Shown here: positions 14,567 through 20,843 of the stretch, one piece after another
Layout of the letters: each line of letters opens with the position of its first letter
Numbering within the stretch: position 1 is the first letter of the stretch
Source of the DNA: a virus
Reading direction: 5' to 3' (one strand)
Length of the DNA: 41,682 bases
IMG/VR virus record: IMGVR_UViG_3300044808_000007
Coordinates: 1-41,682 of that record
Translations under genes and position numbers: made by a program
Notes under the pieces: model-generated
Databases searched by the model: none
Told to the model about the DNA's origin: nothing
What the model saw: the letters and a program-made list of their open reading frames with translations, nothing else

Positions 14567-14737
14567 ATGCTGGGACTGACCATCGCCTTCTTCTTGGCTG
14601 CCTGCTACCAGGCCGGTCGAGCGGAGTACTACAAGCGCCGCGCCGTCGACCCCTGGGCCACGGCGTGGAAGGACTTCCAGAAGCGCCAGAAGCTGCCCCG
14701 ACGCCATCCCTCGTTCTTCGACCAGGACGCCCGGTAA
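14567..14737 (+). CDS. Small membrane-anchored protein, 56 aa
   Basis: The ATG lies two bases after the previous stop, with GAGGAGACG upstream as ribosome site. Residues 1-15 (MLGLTIAFFLAACYQ) form a short membrane segment. The rest is basic, with KDFQKRQKLPRR. Unknown function. Confidence 0.6.
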   Translation: MLGLTIAFFLAACYQAGRAEYYKRRAVDPWATAWKDFQKRQKLPRRHPSFFDQDAR

Positions 14738-15057
14738 TGGGAAGCTGGATTCGCTGTGAGGAATGCACGGTGGAGGTCTACGCCACGACCTCGGACCCGT
14801 TCACAAGGGGCACGTTCTACGCCGTTCACACCCTGAGCGGGGCGGAAGTTGGGCACTACTGCTGCGCTGACCACGCCCAGCTCGGCATCCAAGCGTGGAC
14901 CGACATGCAGCACGAGGGCGCTGACGACGAGGCGGCGGCCGACATCGCCGCTCGGGTTGAGGTGTTCCGCAAGGCGCTCATGGTCGAGCACGGGGACGAC
15001 TGGGACATGGAGACGGTCAGCGAAGCGGCGCACATCTGCGCCAAGGCGGTGGTCTAA
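14737..15057 (+). CDS. Cysteine-containing hypothetical protein, 106 aa
   Basis: It starts at ATG in a TAATG overlap with the previous gene. An N-terminal beta part carries CEEC and HYCCADH, a likely zinc site (residues 7-50). An acidic helical part follows (ADDEAAADIAARVEVFRKAL). No family recognised. Confidence 0.65.
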   Translation: MGSWIRCEECTVEVYATTSDPFTRGTFYAVHTLSGAEVGHYCCADHAQLGIQAWTDMQHEGADDEAAADIAARVEVFRKALMVEHGDDWDMETVSEAAHICAKAVV

Positions 15058-15594
15058 GTGACCCCCCTCCTGCGTTACGGACTCCTCCTCCTGCTCCTGG
15101 TGGCGTGTGCCTCTCCACCCACCCAAGTCGCGGCGACGGATAAGGCCGACGCTCGGAAGGTCGCGGACGAAGCTGAGGCGTTTCGAGCAGACGCTCAACG
15201 ACAGATCGACCAAGCCGAAGCCGCAGTGCGAGAGTTGGAACGGGTCACCGCCGAACAACAGGCGAAGGCGGCTCACGAACGCTCGGCGCGCGCGTCGCGG
15301 TCACGGGTCACGACTCCGCGAGCCAGGACAGCACCTACTCCTCCGGTTGTCTCGGGTGACGTGTGGGGCCGACTGGCTGCTTGTGAGTCAGGGGGCAATC
15401 CCCGCGCCGTTGGTGGCGGCGGGAGGTTCTTCGGGCTCTATCAGTTCACGCTCTCGACGTGGCGGAGCGTTGGCGGGTCTGGCAACCCCATCGACGCTTC
15501 ACCTGCGGAGCAGACAGCACGGGCACAGGCACTTCAAGGGCGGAGCGGCTGGGGTCAATGGCCCTTGTGCAGCCGCCGCCTCGGCCTTCGGTGA
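15058..15594 (+). CDS. Rpf-like transglycosylase lipoprotein
   Basis: The 178-aa protein starts at GTG directly after the upstream stop. Residues 1-17 are a lipoprotein signal (LLRYGLLLLLLVACASP, lipobox LVAC, Cys17). Residues 28-78 form a coiled-coil stalk, followed by a Pro/Thr linker. Residues 101-178 match the Rpf/transglycosylase-like domain: VWGRLAACESGGN (catalytic Glu110), GLYQFTLSTWRSVGG, SPAEQTARAQALQ, GWGQWPLCSRRLGL. Such enzymes cut the glycan strands of actinobacterial peptidoglycan. It lies in the early operon, not in the lysis module, so it would act at the outer membrane face early in infection. Confidence 0.88.
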   Translation: MTPLLRYGLLLLLLVACASPPTQVAATDKADARKVADEAEAFRADAQRQIDQAEAAVRELERVTAEQQAKAAHERSARASRSRVTTPRARTAPTPPVVSGDVWGRLAACESGGNPRAVGGGGRFFGLYQFTLSTWRSVGGSGNPIDASPAEQTARAQALQGRSGWGQWPLCSRRLGLR

Positions 15595-15614
15595 GCGTTC
15601 AGGAAGGAGCGCAA

Positions 15615-15797
15615 ATGACTGGGGACACGCATCAGAGGTTGGCCGAAGTGCTGGACGAGCTCGAGAAGCTGGGCGCTCGAACGCCGTCCTTCAGGATCGC
15701 TGCGTTGTCGCAGCACGAAGCCGAGACGTGGCTGAGGAGTGAGCAGCGCCGGCTCGAGCAGTTGGCGAAGTCAACGGGTGAGCTCCACCTCCCGTGA
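15615..15797 (+). CDS. Small hypothetical protein, 60 aa
   Basis: ATG 15615 is preferred because AGGAAGGAG lies six bases upstream. An in-frame GTG at 15591 would overlap the previous stop in the local style and add eight residues. The protein is helical (QRLAEVLDELEKLGAR, EAETWLRSEQRRLEQLAK). No family recognised. Confidence 0.6.
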   Translation: MTGDTHQRLAEVLDELEKLGARTPSFRIAALSQHEAETWLRSEQRRLEQLAKSTGELHLP

Positions 15798-16258
15798 GTG
15801 CTGAGGCCACCGGGCATGTGTTCAGGTGCTCCCCATTCACGGGGGCCACCTTCGCCTGCCACCTCGCGATCGGTGACAGCGTGAACGACCAGCACCACAA
15901 CGAGTTCTTCATGTCGGTCGGCAACCTCGCGAAGAAGGCGAGGGTCACCCGCAGGAGCGCCCAGACGGCACTACGCAAGCTCGTCGGTGCCGGCTGTCTT
16001 GTGCTGCTCGAGAACGAGGACGGCGAAGTCCGCCGGTACCGATTCGAGTTCTTTCCACAGGCTGTGGTTTACGAGAGCAGGGGGCGTAGAGATTTCGCAC
16101 CCCCTGCGAAATCCACGACCTCTAGGGGGCGCAATGGTTACGCCCAAACCCAAGGGGTAACCCAAATGAAGGCGCGGGGTGCTTCGCACGACGAACACTT
16201 CTCACCCGGCTCGGGTGTTATTCGGCGTTTTCCAAAGGCCGGGAGCGACGACAAGTGA
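15794..16258 (+). CDS. Winged-helix replication protein (probable initiator)
   Basis: The 154-aa protein starts at GTG overlapping the previous stop. Residues 10-85 have the pattern of replication-initiator winged helices: DQHHNEFFMSVGNLAKKARVTRRSAQTALRKLVGAGCLVLLE. The C-terminal 60 residues are basic and unstructured. Several inverted repeats lie in its 3' half (16055-16166), as when an origin sits inside the initiator gene. No helicase or polymerase gene was found in the window, so replication probably uses host enzymes loaded by this protein. Confidence 0.7.
   Translation: MSAEATGHVFRCSPFTGATFACHLAIGDSVNDQHHNEFFMSVGNLAKKARVTRRSAQTALRKLVGAGCLVLLENEDGEVRRYRFEFFPQAVVYESRGRRDFAPPAKSTTSRGRNGYAQTQGVTQMKARGASHDEHFSPGSGVIRRFPKAGSDDK
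16055..16113. promoter_or_regulatory. Cluster of inverted repeats inside the initiator gene (origin candidate)
   Basis: There are three perfect inverted repeats. CCACAG-G-CTGTGG lies at 16055-16067 and is flanked by T runs, giving near-DnaA boxes on both strands. GCAGGGGG...CCCCCTGC has arms 16077-16084 and 16100-16107. GATTTCGCA-CCCCC-TGCGAAATC spans 16091-16113. The last two share bases 16100-16107 and cannot form together. A further GGTTAC...GTAACC pair lies just downstream. Confidence 0.4.
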
Positions 16259-16740
16259 CCCGTCCCCCCACCCTGCCCCGCGACGTACGCGCCGCGCGTG
16301 ACGACCTCGAGGACATCGCCTACAAAGCCCTGCGCTTGGCCAAGGAGCTCCCCGACCTCCACGTCCTCGCCTATGAGCGACAGGTCACCGGAGACGACCC
16401 ACACGTCGCCACCAGCCGGATCGGCTACAGCCTCGACGACGTGGGCAAGGCCGCGGCCCGCGACGCCCTGCGGGCCATCACTGGCGAGCACAACGCCTAC
16501 GGGGCCGCCGCGATTCGCAAGGCCCTCACGGCGCACCTCGCCCGCGTCCAGGGGTTCTTCGGCGGCGAGGGGGCGGACCAGAGCCTGCGGGGGACGCTGC
16601 TCGGCGACGAGTCGGGCGGGGGCGCGCAGCGTGAGCTGACCGAGCTGCTCAAGGCGCGGGAGCGTCGTGAGGCGAGTGGGCAATACACGCCGGCGCGGAC
16701 CGAGCCGCAGCCCAAGCGCGTGCCGGGAGCGGGTGGGTGA
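16255..16740 (+). CDS. Hypothetical early protein, 161 aa
   Basis: It starts at GTG overlapping the initiator stop. Mostly helical (VRAARDDLEDIAYKALRLAKE, IGYSLDDVGKAAARDALRAI, AIRKALTAHLARVQGFFGG) with a disordered C-terminus. It resembles no named family that can be cited with confidence. Being coupled to the initiator, it may be a replication accessory. Confidence 0.68.
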   Translation: MTRPPTLPRDVRAARDDLEDIAYKALRLAKELPDLHVLAYERQVTGDDPHVATSRIGYSLDDVGKAAARDALRAITGEHNAYGAAAIRKALTAHLARVQGFFGGEGADQSLRGTLLGDESGGGAQRELTELLKARERREASGQYTPARTEPQPKRVPGAGG

Positions 16741-16946
16741 CCGTGGAGGTGCTCCGTTCCGCCATCTGCCAGCGCCTCATCGACGCCGGCTACGGCCGGA
16801 TGCCTGATGTGTCTTGGTACGTCCTCGACGCCATCCCCGATGGCTGGGCGAAGCTCGACGGCGAGTGGATACGGCTCCGCCCGCAACAGGACTACGGCGA
16901 CCCCAATGGCGGCAGCGGGCCGCTCTGGACGACCGAGGAGGCGTAG
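16737..16946 (+). CDS. Hypothetical early protein, 69 aa
   Basis: It starts at GTG overlapping the previous stop. It contains VLRSAICQRLIDAGYGRMP and a Trp-rich beta segment (AIPDGWAKLDGEWIRL). Its TAG is followed at once by the first (A/G)TGGCGA start of the repeated series. No function recognised. Confidence 0.62.
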   Translation: MTVEVLRSAICQRLIDAGYGRMPDVSWYVLDAIPDGWAKLDGEWIRLRPQQDYGDPNGGSGPLWTTEEA

Positions 16947-16976
16947 ATGGCGAGCGTGGAAGGGACCCCAATCTGA
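16947..16976 (+). CDS. Leader minigene, 9 codons (MASVEGTPI)
   Basis: ATGGCGAGC begins directly after the previous TAG, runs nine codons, and ends in TGATG that starts the next gene. GGAAGGGA within it serves as ribosome site for ATG 16976. Two other places in the operon repeat this layout, so it is listed as a possible translational-coupling leader. Confidence 0.35.
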   Translation: MASVEGTPI

Positions 16977-17197
16977 TGGGCATGGCCTATGTCGTCCCCT
17001 TCGATGACACCGTCCGACGCTCCAAGGCGTACCCGAACTGCTGGTACTGCCCGTCGTGCGATGCGACGTACACACCCGGCCTGACGTGGGGCTATCGCTG
17101 GTCACCGAGGGGCAGCACGAACCCGAGTGAGGACAGGTGGGCCAACGTCCACAAGAAGGGCGACGAATGCCCGTTCTGCGGAAGGAAGCCAGGCTGA
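16976..17197 (+). CDS. Zinc-ribbon protein, 73 aa
   Basis: It starts at ATG in TGATG, coupled to the minigene before it. It has CWYCPSCDATY and CPFCGRKPG, two CxxC pairs about 40 residues apart that form one zinc ribbon. It ends in TGATG at the methyltransferase start. Function unknown. Confidence 0.65.
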   Translation: MGMAYVVPFDDTVRRSKAYPNCWYCPSCDATYTPGLTWGYRWSPRGSTNPSEDRWANVHKKGDECPFCGRKPG

Positions 17198-17937
17198 TGG
17201 CGACTTTGGTTCCGTACCACGAGGACGGCCAGGTGACGCTCTACAACGCCGACGCCCTCGACTTCATCGCGTCGATCGAGCACTCCGTGGACGCCGTGGT
17301 GACGGACCCGCCCTACGCATCGGGCACCCGCACGGAGGCGTCGAAGTCATCCAGTGGAGCCATGCTCCGTGCTGGCCGGTTCAGCGACCGTCCGCTCGAC
17401 CTCGACCAGATGACCACCACGGGGTTCGTGTGGCTTCTCCGAGCCGTTGCCCGTGGCATCTACCCCAACATGGGGGACGGGCGGTCCTTCCTGTGCTTCA
17501 TCGACTGGCGCCAGTGGCCGAACCTCGTGGGGGCGCTCGAGACGGCCAACCTCCGCATCCAGGGGATGCTCGTCTGGGACAAAGGCCACTTCGGGCTGGG
17601 CAACGGCTTCCGAGGCCAGCATGAGCTGATCTGTCACGCCGCCAAGGGCGTCCCGACCATCGCTGACAAGGGCGTGGGCAACGTTCTCAAGTTCCCACGG
17701 GTCGAGCCCGTCGACCACCCGAGCCCCAAGCCTGTCGGGCTGATGGAGAAGCTCATCGCCACCGTCACCGAGCCTGGAGATCTCATCTTCGACCCTTTCG
17801 CTGGCAGCGGCACGACGCTCCTAGCCGCCAAGAACCTCGGCCGGCGAGCCATCGGCGTCGAGTCTGACCCCCACTACTGCGAGGTGGCCGCGCGGCGGCT
17901 ACGGCAGGAAGTCCTCGACTTCGGAGGTGTGGCGTGA
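17197..17937 (+). CDS. DNA adenine/cytosine-N4 methyltransferase, beta class
   Basis: The 246-aa protein starts at ATGGCGACT. Motif IV comes first (VDAVVTDPPYASG, DPPY at 37-40) and the SAM-binding motif I last (LIFDPFAGSGTTLLAAKNLGRRAIGVE, residues 197-222), the order of beta-class amino-methyltransferases. HPSPKPVGLMEKLI is the usual motif X region. It would methylate the amino group of adenine or cytosine in DNA. No matching restriction gene is adjacent, so it is probably an orphan that protects phage DNA. The last codons GTGGCGTGA overlap the repeated start motif. Confidence 0.9.
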   Translation: MATLVPYHEDGQVTLYNADALDFIASIEHSVDAVVTDPPYASGTRTEASKSSSGAMLRAGRFSDRPLDLDQMTTTGFVWLLRAVARGIYPNMGDGRSFLCFIDWRQWPNLVGALETANLRIQGMLVWDKGHFGLGNGFRGQHELICHAAKGVPTIADKGVGNVLKFPRVEPVDHPSPKPVGLMEKLIATVTEPGDLIFDPFAGSGTTLLAAKNLGRRAIGVESDPHYCEVAARRLRQEVLDFGGVA

Positions 17938-17950
17938 ACAGGAGGCAGAA

Positions 17951-18130
17951 GTGAGCGAGGACACGACAATGACCGAACGGCTCTACAGCACCACCGACGC
18001 CAGCGTGTGGGCCAAGGAGTTCTGTGCCCTGTTCGGCATCTACACGCCCGAGGGTGTGGTGGAGGATGGCGAGGGGCTAATGATCGGATGGTTCGCCAAC
18101 GCCATCGAAACGGCCAAGAGGATCGGCTGA
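17951..18130 (+). CDS. Small hypothetical protein, 59 aa
   Basis: It starts at GTG five bases after GGAGG within the 12-mer CAGGAGGCAGAA, which recurs before the gene at 18661. Acidic and helical (ASVWAKEFCALFGIYTPEGVVED, WFANAIETAKRIG). Unknown. Confidence 0.6.
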   Translation: MSEDTTMTERLYSTTDASVWAKEFCALFGIYTPEGVVEDGEGLMIGWFANAIETAKRIG

Positions 18131-18133
18131 CCA

Positions 18134-18331
18134 ATGGCGACCAAGGAAGGTGACCCGATGAGCAATGTGGAGCGGCAACGCGCGCTGCACGAGGCCAAGG
18201 CCGACCTCGACAAGCGCCTACTCGTCTGCTCCAACTGCGGCAAAGAGGGCGTGCGTTCCCGCCGTCCCGGTGCCATCTGCACGCTCTGCCATGCCGAGAA
18301 CTGGGAGCCGTTCCGAGAAGGGTGGGACTGA
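18134..18331 (+). CDS. Zinc-ribbon protein, copy A of duplicated module
   Basis: The 65-aa protein starts at ATGGCGACC. After a variable helical N-terminus it has VCSNCGKEGVRSRRPGAIC, then TLC, a CxxC...CxxC zinc ribbon, ending WEPFREGWD. An internal ATGAGC at 18158 has its own GGAAGG and could be a second start. Its last 120 bases match 19501-19620 in 113 positions. Function unknown. Confidence 0.65.
   Translation: MATKEGDPMSNVERQRALHEAKADLDKRLLVCSNCGKEGVRSRRPGAICTLCHAENWEPFREGWD
18212..18331 (+). repeat. 120-bp duplicated 3' gene module, copy A
   Basis: It matches 19501-19620 with seven differences, four of them silent. It covers the last 39 codons plus stop. Upstream sequences are unrelated, and both copies are followed within five bases by another (A/G)TGGCGA start. 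Confidence 0.9.
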
Positions 18332-18334
18332 ACC

Positions 18335-18637
18335 GTGGCGACCGTGGTTGGCATCCAAGACATGCGGCACGACCTGGGCGAGTTCCTGCCCGACATGACC
18401 AGGCGGGAGAAGGTCAAGACCCTGCTGCGCTTCTACTGCCCCATCACCAAGGGCTGGGCCGACCCGCTGGTGTCACGGTTCGAGCGGTGGCGGTACCCGA
18501 TGCCGAAGCCGGACGTGGACACCATCGCACGCCACTTCGGGTGGGTCGAGGGCGTGCCCCATTGCCCCATCGGTGAGGTCTGCGAGCACGGCTGGGTGCT
18601 GACCCAAGAGGCGGCAGAGGGCGGAGGGTTGGTCTGA
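18335..18637 (+). CDS. Hypothetical early protein, 100 aa
   Basis: It starts at GTGGCGACC, three bases after the previous stop. The sequence (MRHDLGEFLPDMTRREKVKTLL, FYCPITKGWADPLVSRFERW, HCPIGEVCEHGW) has Cys and His residues that might hold a metal ion. No family recognised. Confidence 0.65.
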   Translation: MATVVGIQDMRHDLGEFLPDMTRREKVKTLLRFYCPITKGWADPLVSRFERWRYPMPKPDVDTIARHFGWVEGVPHCPIGEVCEHGWVLTQEAAEGGGLV

Positions 18638-18664
18638 GTGGCGAGCAGGAGGCAGAACCAATGA
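18638..18664 (+). CDS. Leader minigene, 8 codons (VASRRQNQ)
   Basis: GTGGCGAGC begins directly after the previous TGA. The frame ends in ATGA, overlapping ATG 18661. Its middle is the ribosome site AGGAGG for that gene. The peptide resembles the N-terminus encoded at 19119 (MATNEQNQ), as if a gene start had been cut off and reused as a leader. Confidence 0.35.
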   Translation: MASRRQNQ

Positions 18665-18795
18665 GCGGCCCGAAGTGCTCAGAGTGCGACCGACTCATCG
18701 GGCGCAACGTCGAGAACCAGTGGGTCCACTACCACGACCTGACGCCCGTGTGTCAGCCGTCAGGGTGGATTCGCATGAGCGAGCGGAGGCCGTGA
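18661..18795 (+). CDS. Small CxxC protein, 44 aa
   Basis: It starts at ATG eight bases after GGAGG. It has KCSECDRLIGRN and HYHDLTPVC, a likely single zinc site. It ends in TGATG with the next motif start. Unknown function. Confidence 0.58.
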   Translation: MSGPKCSECDRLIGRNVENQWVHYHDLTPVCQPSGWIRMSERRP

Positions 18796-18935
18796 TGGCG
18801 AACCTGACCCCCGAGCAAAAGGTCGAGTTGGAGGCGCTGAACCGTGCCTTCGATGAGTGCGCCTGCGAGGACGAGTGCGACGAGACGTGCGCCTGGTGCC
18901 AAATGGGCGGGCGCTGTTGGGCGGAGGTGGCCTGA
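18795..18935 (+). CDS. Small cysteine-rich protein, 46 aa
   Basis: It starts at ATGGCGAAC. Helical N-terminus (LTPEQKVELEALNRAFDE), then CACEDECDETCAWCQMGGRCW with six Cys. Probably a metal-binding or disulphide-rich small protein. Unknown. Confidence 0.58.
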   Translation: MANLTPEQKVELEALNRAFDECACEDECDETCAWCQMGGRCWAEVA

Positions 18936-18936
18936 G

Positions 18937-19119
18937 GTGGCGAGGCTGATTGAAGAACTGCCGTGGCTCATCGGGACATTGGCGTTACTCGTCTGTGCGT
19001 GGACGCTGTGCGGTCGGTTCTATGCCCGCATCTACCACCACAAGCTGCGCTGGTGGGCCGTGCCGTTCAGTCACGGTGCGCTGCTGTTCGGCAAGCGTCT
19101 GAACGATTGGGAGAAGTGA
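18937..19119 (+). CDS. Small membrane protein, 60 aa
   Basis: It starts at GTGGCGAGG, one base after the previous stop. Residues 9-27 (PWLIGTLALLVCAWTLCGR) are one membrane helix, followed by a basic, aromatic tail (FYARIYHHKLRWWAVPF). It might alter the host envelope; unknown. Confidence 0.6.
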   Translation: MARLIEELPWLIGTLALLVCAWTLCGRFYARIYHHKLRWWAVPFSHGALLFGKRLNDWEK

Positions 19120-19274
19120 TGGCGACCAACGAGCAGAACCAAGCCGAGCAGGACGTTCACGACCTACCGCCCACTGACGGCACAGGCCACCCTCACATGC
19201 TCGACCGCGACTGCTGGTGTGAACCGCTGGTCAGCGGTCGCACGGTGATTCATCGGGCGAATCGAGGCGGCTGA
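19119..19274 (+). CDS. Small acidic protein, 51 aa
   Basis: It starts at ATGGCGACC in TGATGG. Sequence MATNEQNQAEQDVHDLPPTDGT, then HPHMLDRDCWCEPLVSG, with a CWC near the end. Unknown function. Confidence 0.52.
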   Translation: MATNEQNQAEQDVHDLPPTDGTGHPHMLDRDCWCEPLVSGRTVIHRANRGG

Positions 19275-19399
19275 TGGGGAGGCTGAGGTTGCTACTTGCT
19301 GCTGCGCTCTTGCCGAAGGACTGGCACATCGTGCGGGTGGAACGTCCCGCCCTGGGAAGCGGTCCCCTCACCGACTACATCGTGGAGGTCTACGGCTGA
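19274..19399 (+). CDS. Small protein with hydrophobic N-terminus, 41 aa
   Basis: It starts at ATGGGGAGG, a near-copy of the repeated start motif. RLRLLLAAALLPKDW is hydrophobic but short. It ends in TGATGGCGACC at the next gene. Unknown; low support beyond its coupled position. Confidence 0.45.
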   Translation: MGRLRLLLAAALLPKDWHIVRVERPALGSGPLTDYIVEVYG

Positions 19400-19620
19400 T
19401 GGCGACCGCGGACGTGACCCATCCTTGCGGGTGTCGCACCCGAGGTGACGAGACGATGGACTACTGCGGCGGTCCTCCGGGTCACCGGGACCGAACCCCG
19501 AAGCGGCTACTCGTCTGCTTCAACTGCGGCAAGGAGGGCGTGCGCTCCCGCCGTCCCGGTGCCGTCTGCACGCTCTGTCAGGCCGAGAACTGGGAGCCGT
19601 TCCGAGAAGGGTGGGACTGA
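19399..19620 (+). CDS. Zinc-ribbon protein, copy B of duplicated module
   Basis: The 73-aa protein starts at ATGGCGACC. A distinct N-terminus (HPCGCRTRGDETMDYCGGPPGH) adds its own Cys/His cluster. It then has VCFNCGKEGVRSRRPGAVC followed by TLC, 36 of 39 residues identical to the protein at 18134. This is a 5'-different, 3'-shared paralogue pair. Unknown function. Confidence 0.65.
   Translation: MATADVTHPCGCRTRGDETMDYCGGPPGHRDRTPKRLLVCFNCGKEGVRSRRPGAVCTLCQAENWEPFREGWD
19501..19620 (+). repeat. 120-bp duplicated 3' gene module, copy B
   Basis: It is 113/120 identical to 18212-18331, from the AAG codon to the TGA. Homology stops abruptly at the 5' edge, where the two genes differ entirely. 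Confidence 0.9.
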
Positions 19621-19623
19621 CCG

Positions 19624-19746
19624 ATGGCGAAGCTGAGGCGCACCCGTTGCGACCGCTGGTGGTGCTGGCGTGGGCGCTATCTCGCCATGCGATTCTGCAA
19701 GAAGCATGGGCACCAAATCCTGCTCGGTGGAAAGGTGAAGCCATGA
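19624..19746 (+). CDS. Small basic aromatic protein, 40 aa
   Basis: It starts at ATGGCGAAG, three bases after the previous stop. RTRCDRWWCWRGRYLAMRFC resembles the protein at 20021 (RAARWWCRWHRLY), so the two may be diverged copies. Overlaps the next start by four bases. Unknown. Confidence 0.5.
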   Translation: MAKLRRTRCDRWWCWRGRYLAMRFCKKHGHQILLGGKVKP

Positions 19747-20018
19747 CTGAGGACCACGAAGCGAATCCGAAGATGGCCGACGACGACGCCCGTGAGGTGG
19801 TCGAAGGGGCCATCGGGCCGACCACTGCCGCTGACGTGTTCGAGGCCCTGACGGACAGAGGGTTCGTCGTCATCCCCAGGAAGTTGCTCTACCACGTTGA
19901 GGCCATGCTGCGGACGCTGAACCGGAGCGGCATCCGTCTCGATGAGGACTTCCCGGAAGCCGAGTTCCAGGAAGCCAAGTCGGCGCTGGAGGACTTCATG
20001 TTCCCGGAGGTGTCCTGA
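19743..20018 (+). CDS. Hypothetical protein, 91 aa
   Basis: It starts at ATG in ATGA with GGAAAGGTGAAG upstream, one of the few genes here without the repeated start motif. Sequence AREVVEGAIGPTTAADVFEALTDRGFVVIPRKLLYHVEAMLRT is a mixed alpha/beta domain. Unknown function. Confidence 0.62.
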   Translation: MTEDHEANPKMADDDAREVVEGAIGPTTAADVFEALTDRGFVVIPRKLLYHVEAMLRTLNRSGIRLDEDFPEAEFQEAKSALEDFMFPEVS

Positions 20019-20020
20019 CC

Positions 20021-20137
20021 GTGGCGAGCATGGACACCGACCCGAAGTACACCCGTGCGGCCCGCTGGTGGTGTCGCTGGCACCGGCTCTACACGAGCCA
20101 CAACCCGTGCTGCACCCGAGCGCAGGAGTTCAAGTAG
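20021..20137 (+). CDS. Small basic aromatic protein, 38 aa
   Basis: It starts at GTGGCGAGC, two bases after the previous stop. Sequence RAARWWCRWHRLYTSHNPCC has three Cys and two His, enough for a zinc site, and is similar to the protein at 19624. Unknown. Confidence 0.48.
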   Translation: MASMDTDPKYTRAARWWCRWHRLYTSHNPCCTRAQEFK

Positions 20138-20311
20138 ATGGCGGAGCAGATGGACGACCAGGCACCGCCCGAGGTGGGCGAGTACCAGCGTGACCTGCGC
20201 CGGATGCGGCGCTCGATTCACGCTGCGCTGTCCGAGTTGGGTGTGCCCGACGAGAGCTATCCCGCTCCCGTCGCCAACGCCGTGCGGATTCTGCGAGAGG
20301 CGCTGGGCTGA
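20138..20311 (+). CDS. Small helical protein, 57 aa
   Basis: It starts at ATGGCGGAG directly after the previous TAG, a one-base variant of the repeated motif. RDLRRMRRSIHAALSELGVPDESYPAPVANAVRILREAL is a two-helix pattern with a basic face. Unknown. Confidence 0.55.
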   Translation: MAEQMDDQAPPEVGEYQRDLRRMRRSIHAALSELGVPDESYPAPVANAVRILREALG

Positions 20312-20596
20312 GTGGCGAACGTCAACCTGCTCAACAAGTTCACCCAGGAGGTGCTGGCCGAGGCGCAGATGGTGTCCGACATGCTGCCCGGTCAGTTCGG
20401 CCTGTCAGTGTCCGCTGACTCCGACGTGGTGCTCTCCCTCCCCGATGGGGATTGGGTCGGCATCCGCATGTACGGACTCGACCAGGCCAAGCGCAGGTGG
20501 GTGGCGTGGCGGGGTTCGTTGCCGTTCGATGAGGGCAGCCAGTGGCCGACGTTGGGCGCTGCCGTCGCCCACTTCACCGAAGGATGGGACCGCTGA
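20312..20596 (+). CDS. Hypothetical protein, 94 aa
   Basis: It starts at GTGGCGAAC directly after the previous TGA. An alpha/beta sequence (LLNKFTQEVLAEAQMVSDML, LSVSADSDVVLSLPDGDWVGIRM, RRWVAWRGSLPF, TLGAAVAHFTEGW) suggests a compact fold. No family recognised. Confidence 0.62.
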   Translation: MANVNLLNKFTQEVLAEAQMVSDMLPGQFGLSVSADSDVVLSLPDGDWVGIRMYGLDQAKRRWVAWRGSLPFDEGSQWPTLGAAVAHFTEGWDR

Positions 20597-20841
20597 TGGC
20601 GAGCGAGGAGCAGACCCCGAATCGCACCCCCGGTCGAGACGACTTCGGCCGTTGGGACCCGATGGACGAGCCGACAGACGGCATGGTCATCGAGCACCTG
20701 GCCCTCAACCACGGGCGCATGGTCTGGAGTCGGCGCCGACAGCGGTTGGAGCACTCAACCAAGCGACCCATCGCCGCGCCACGTTGGCCGTGTCCGTTGT
20801 GCGGCAGTCCGTTCTGCTACGGCCCGAAGGGATGGAACTAA
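20596..20841 (+). CDS. Small CxxC protein, 81 aa
   Basis: It starts at ATGGCGAGC in TGATGG. Acidic N-terminal half (GRDDFGRWDPMDEPTDGMV), basic middle (WSRRRQRLEHSTKR) and a C-terminal WPCPLCGSPFCYGPKG with three Cys. Unknown. Confidence 0.58.
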   Translation: MASEEQTPNRTPGRDDFGRWDPMDEPTDGMVIEHLALNHGRMVWSRRRQRLEHSTKRPIAAPRWPCPLCGSPFCYGPKGWN

Positions 20842-20843
20842 GC

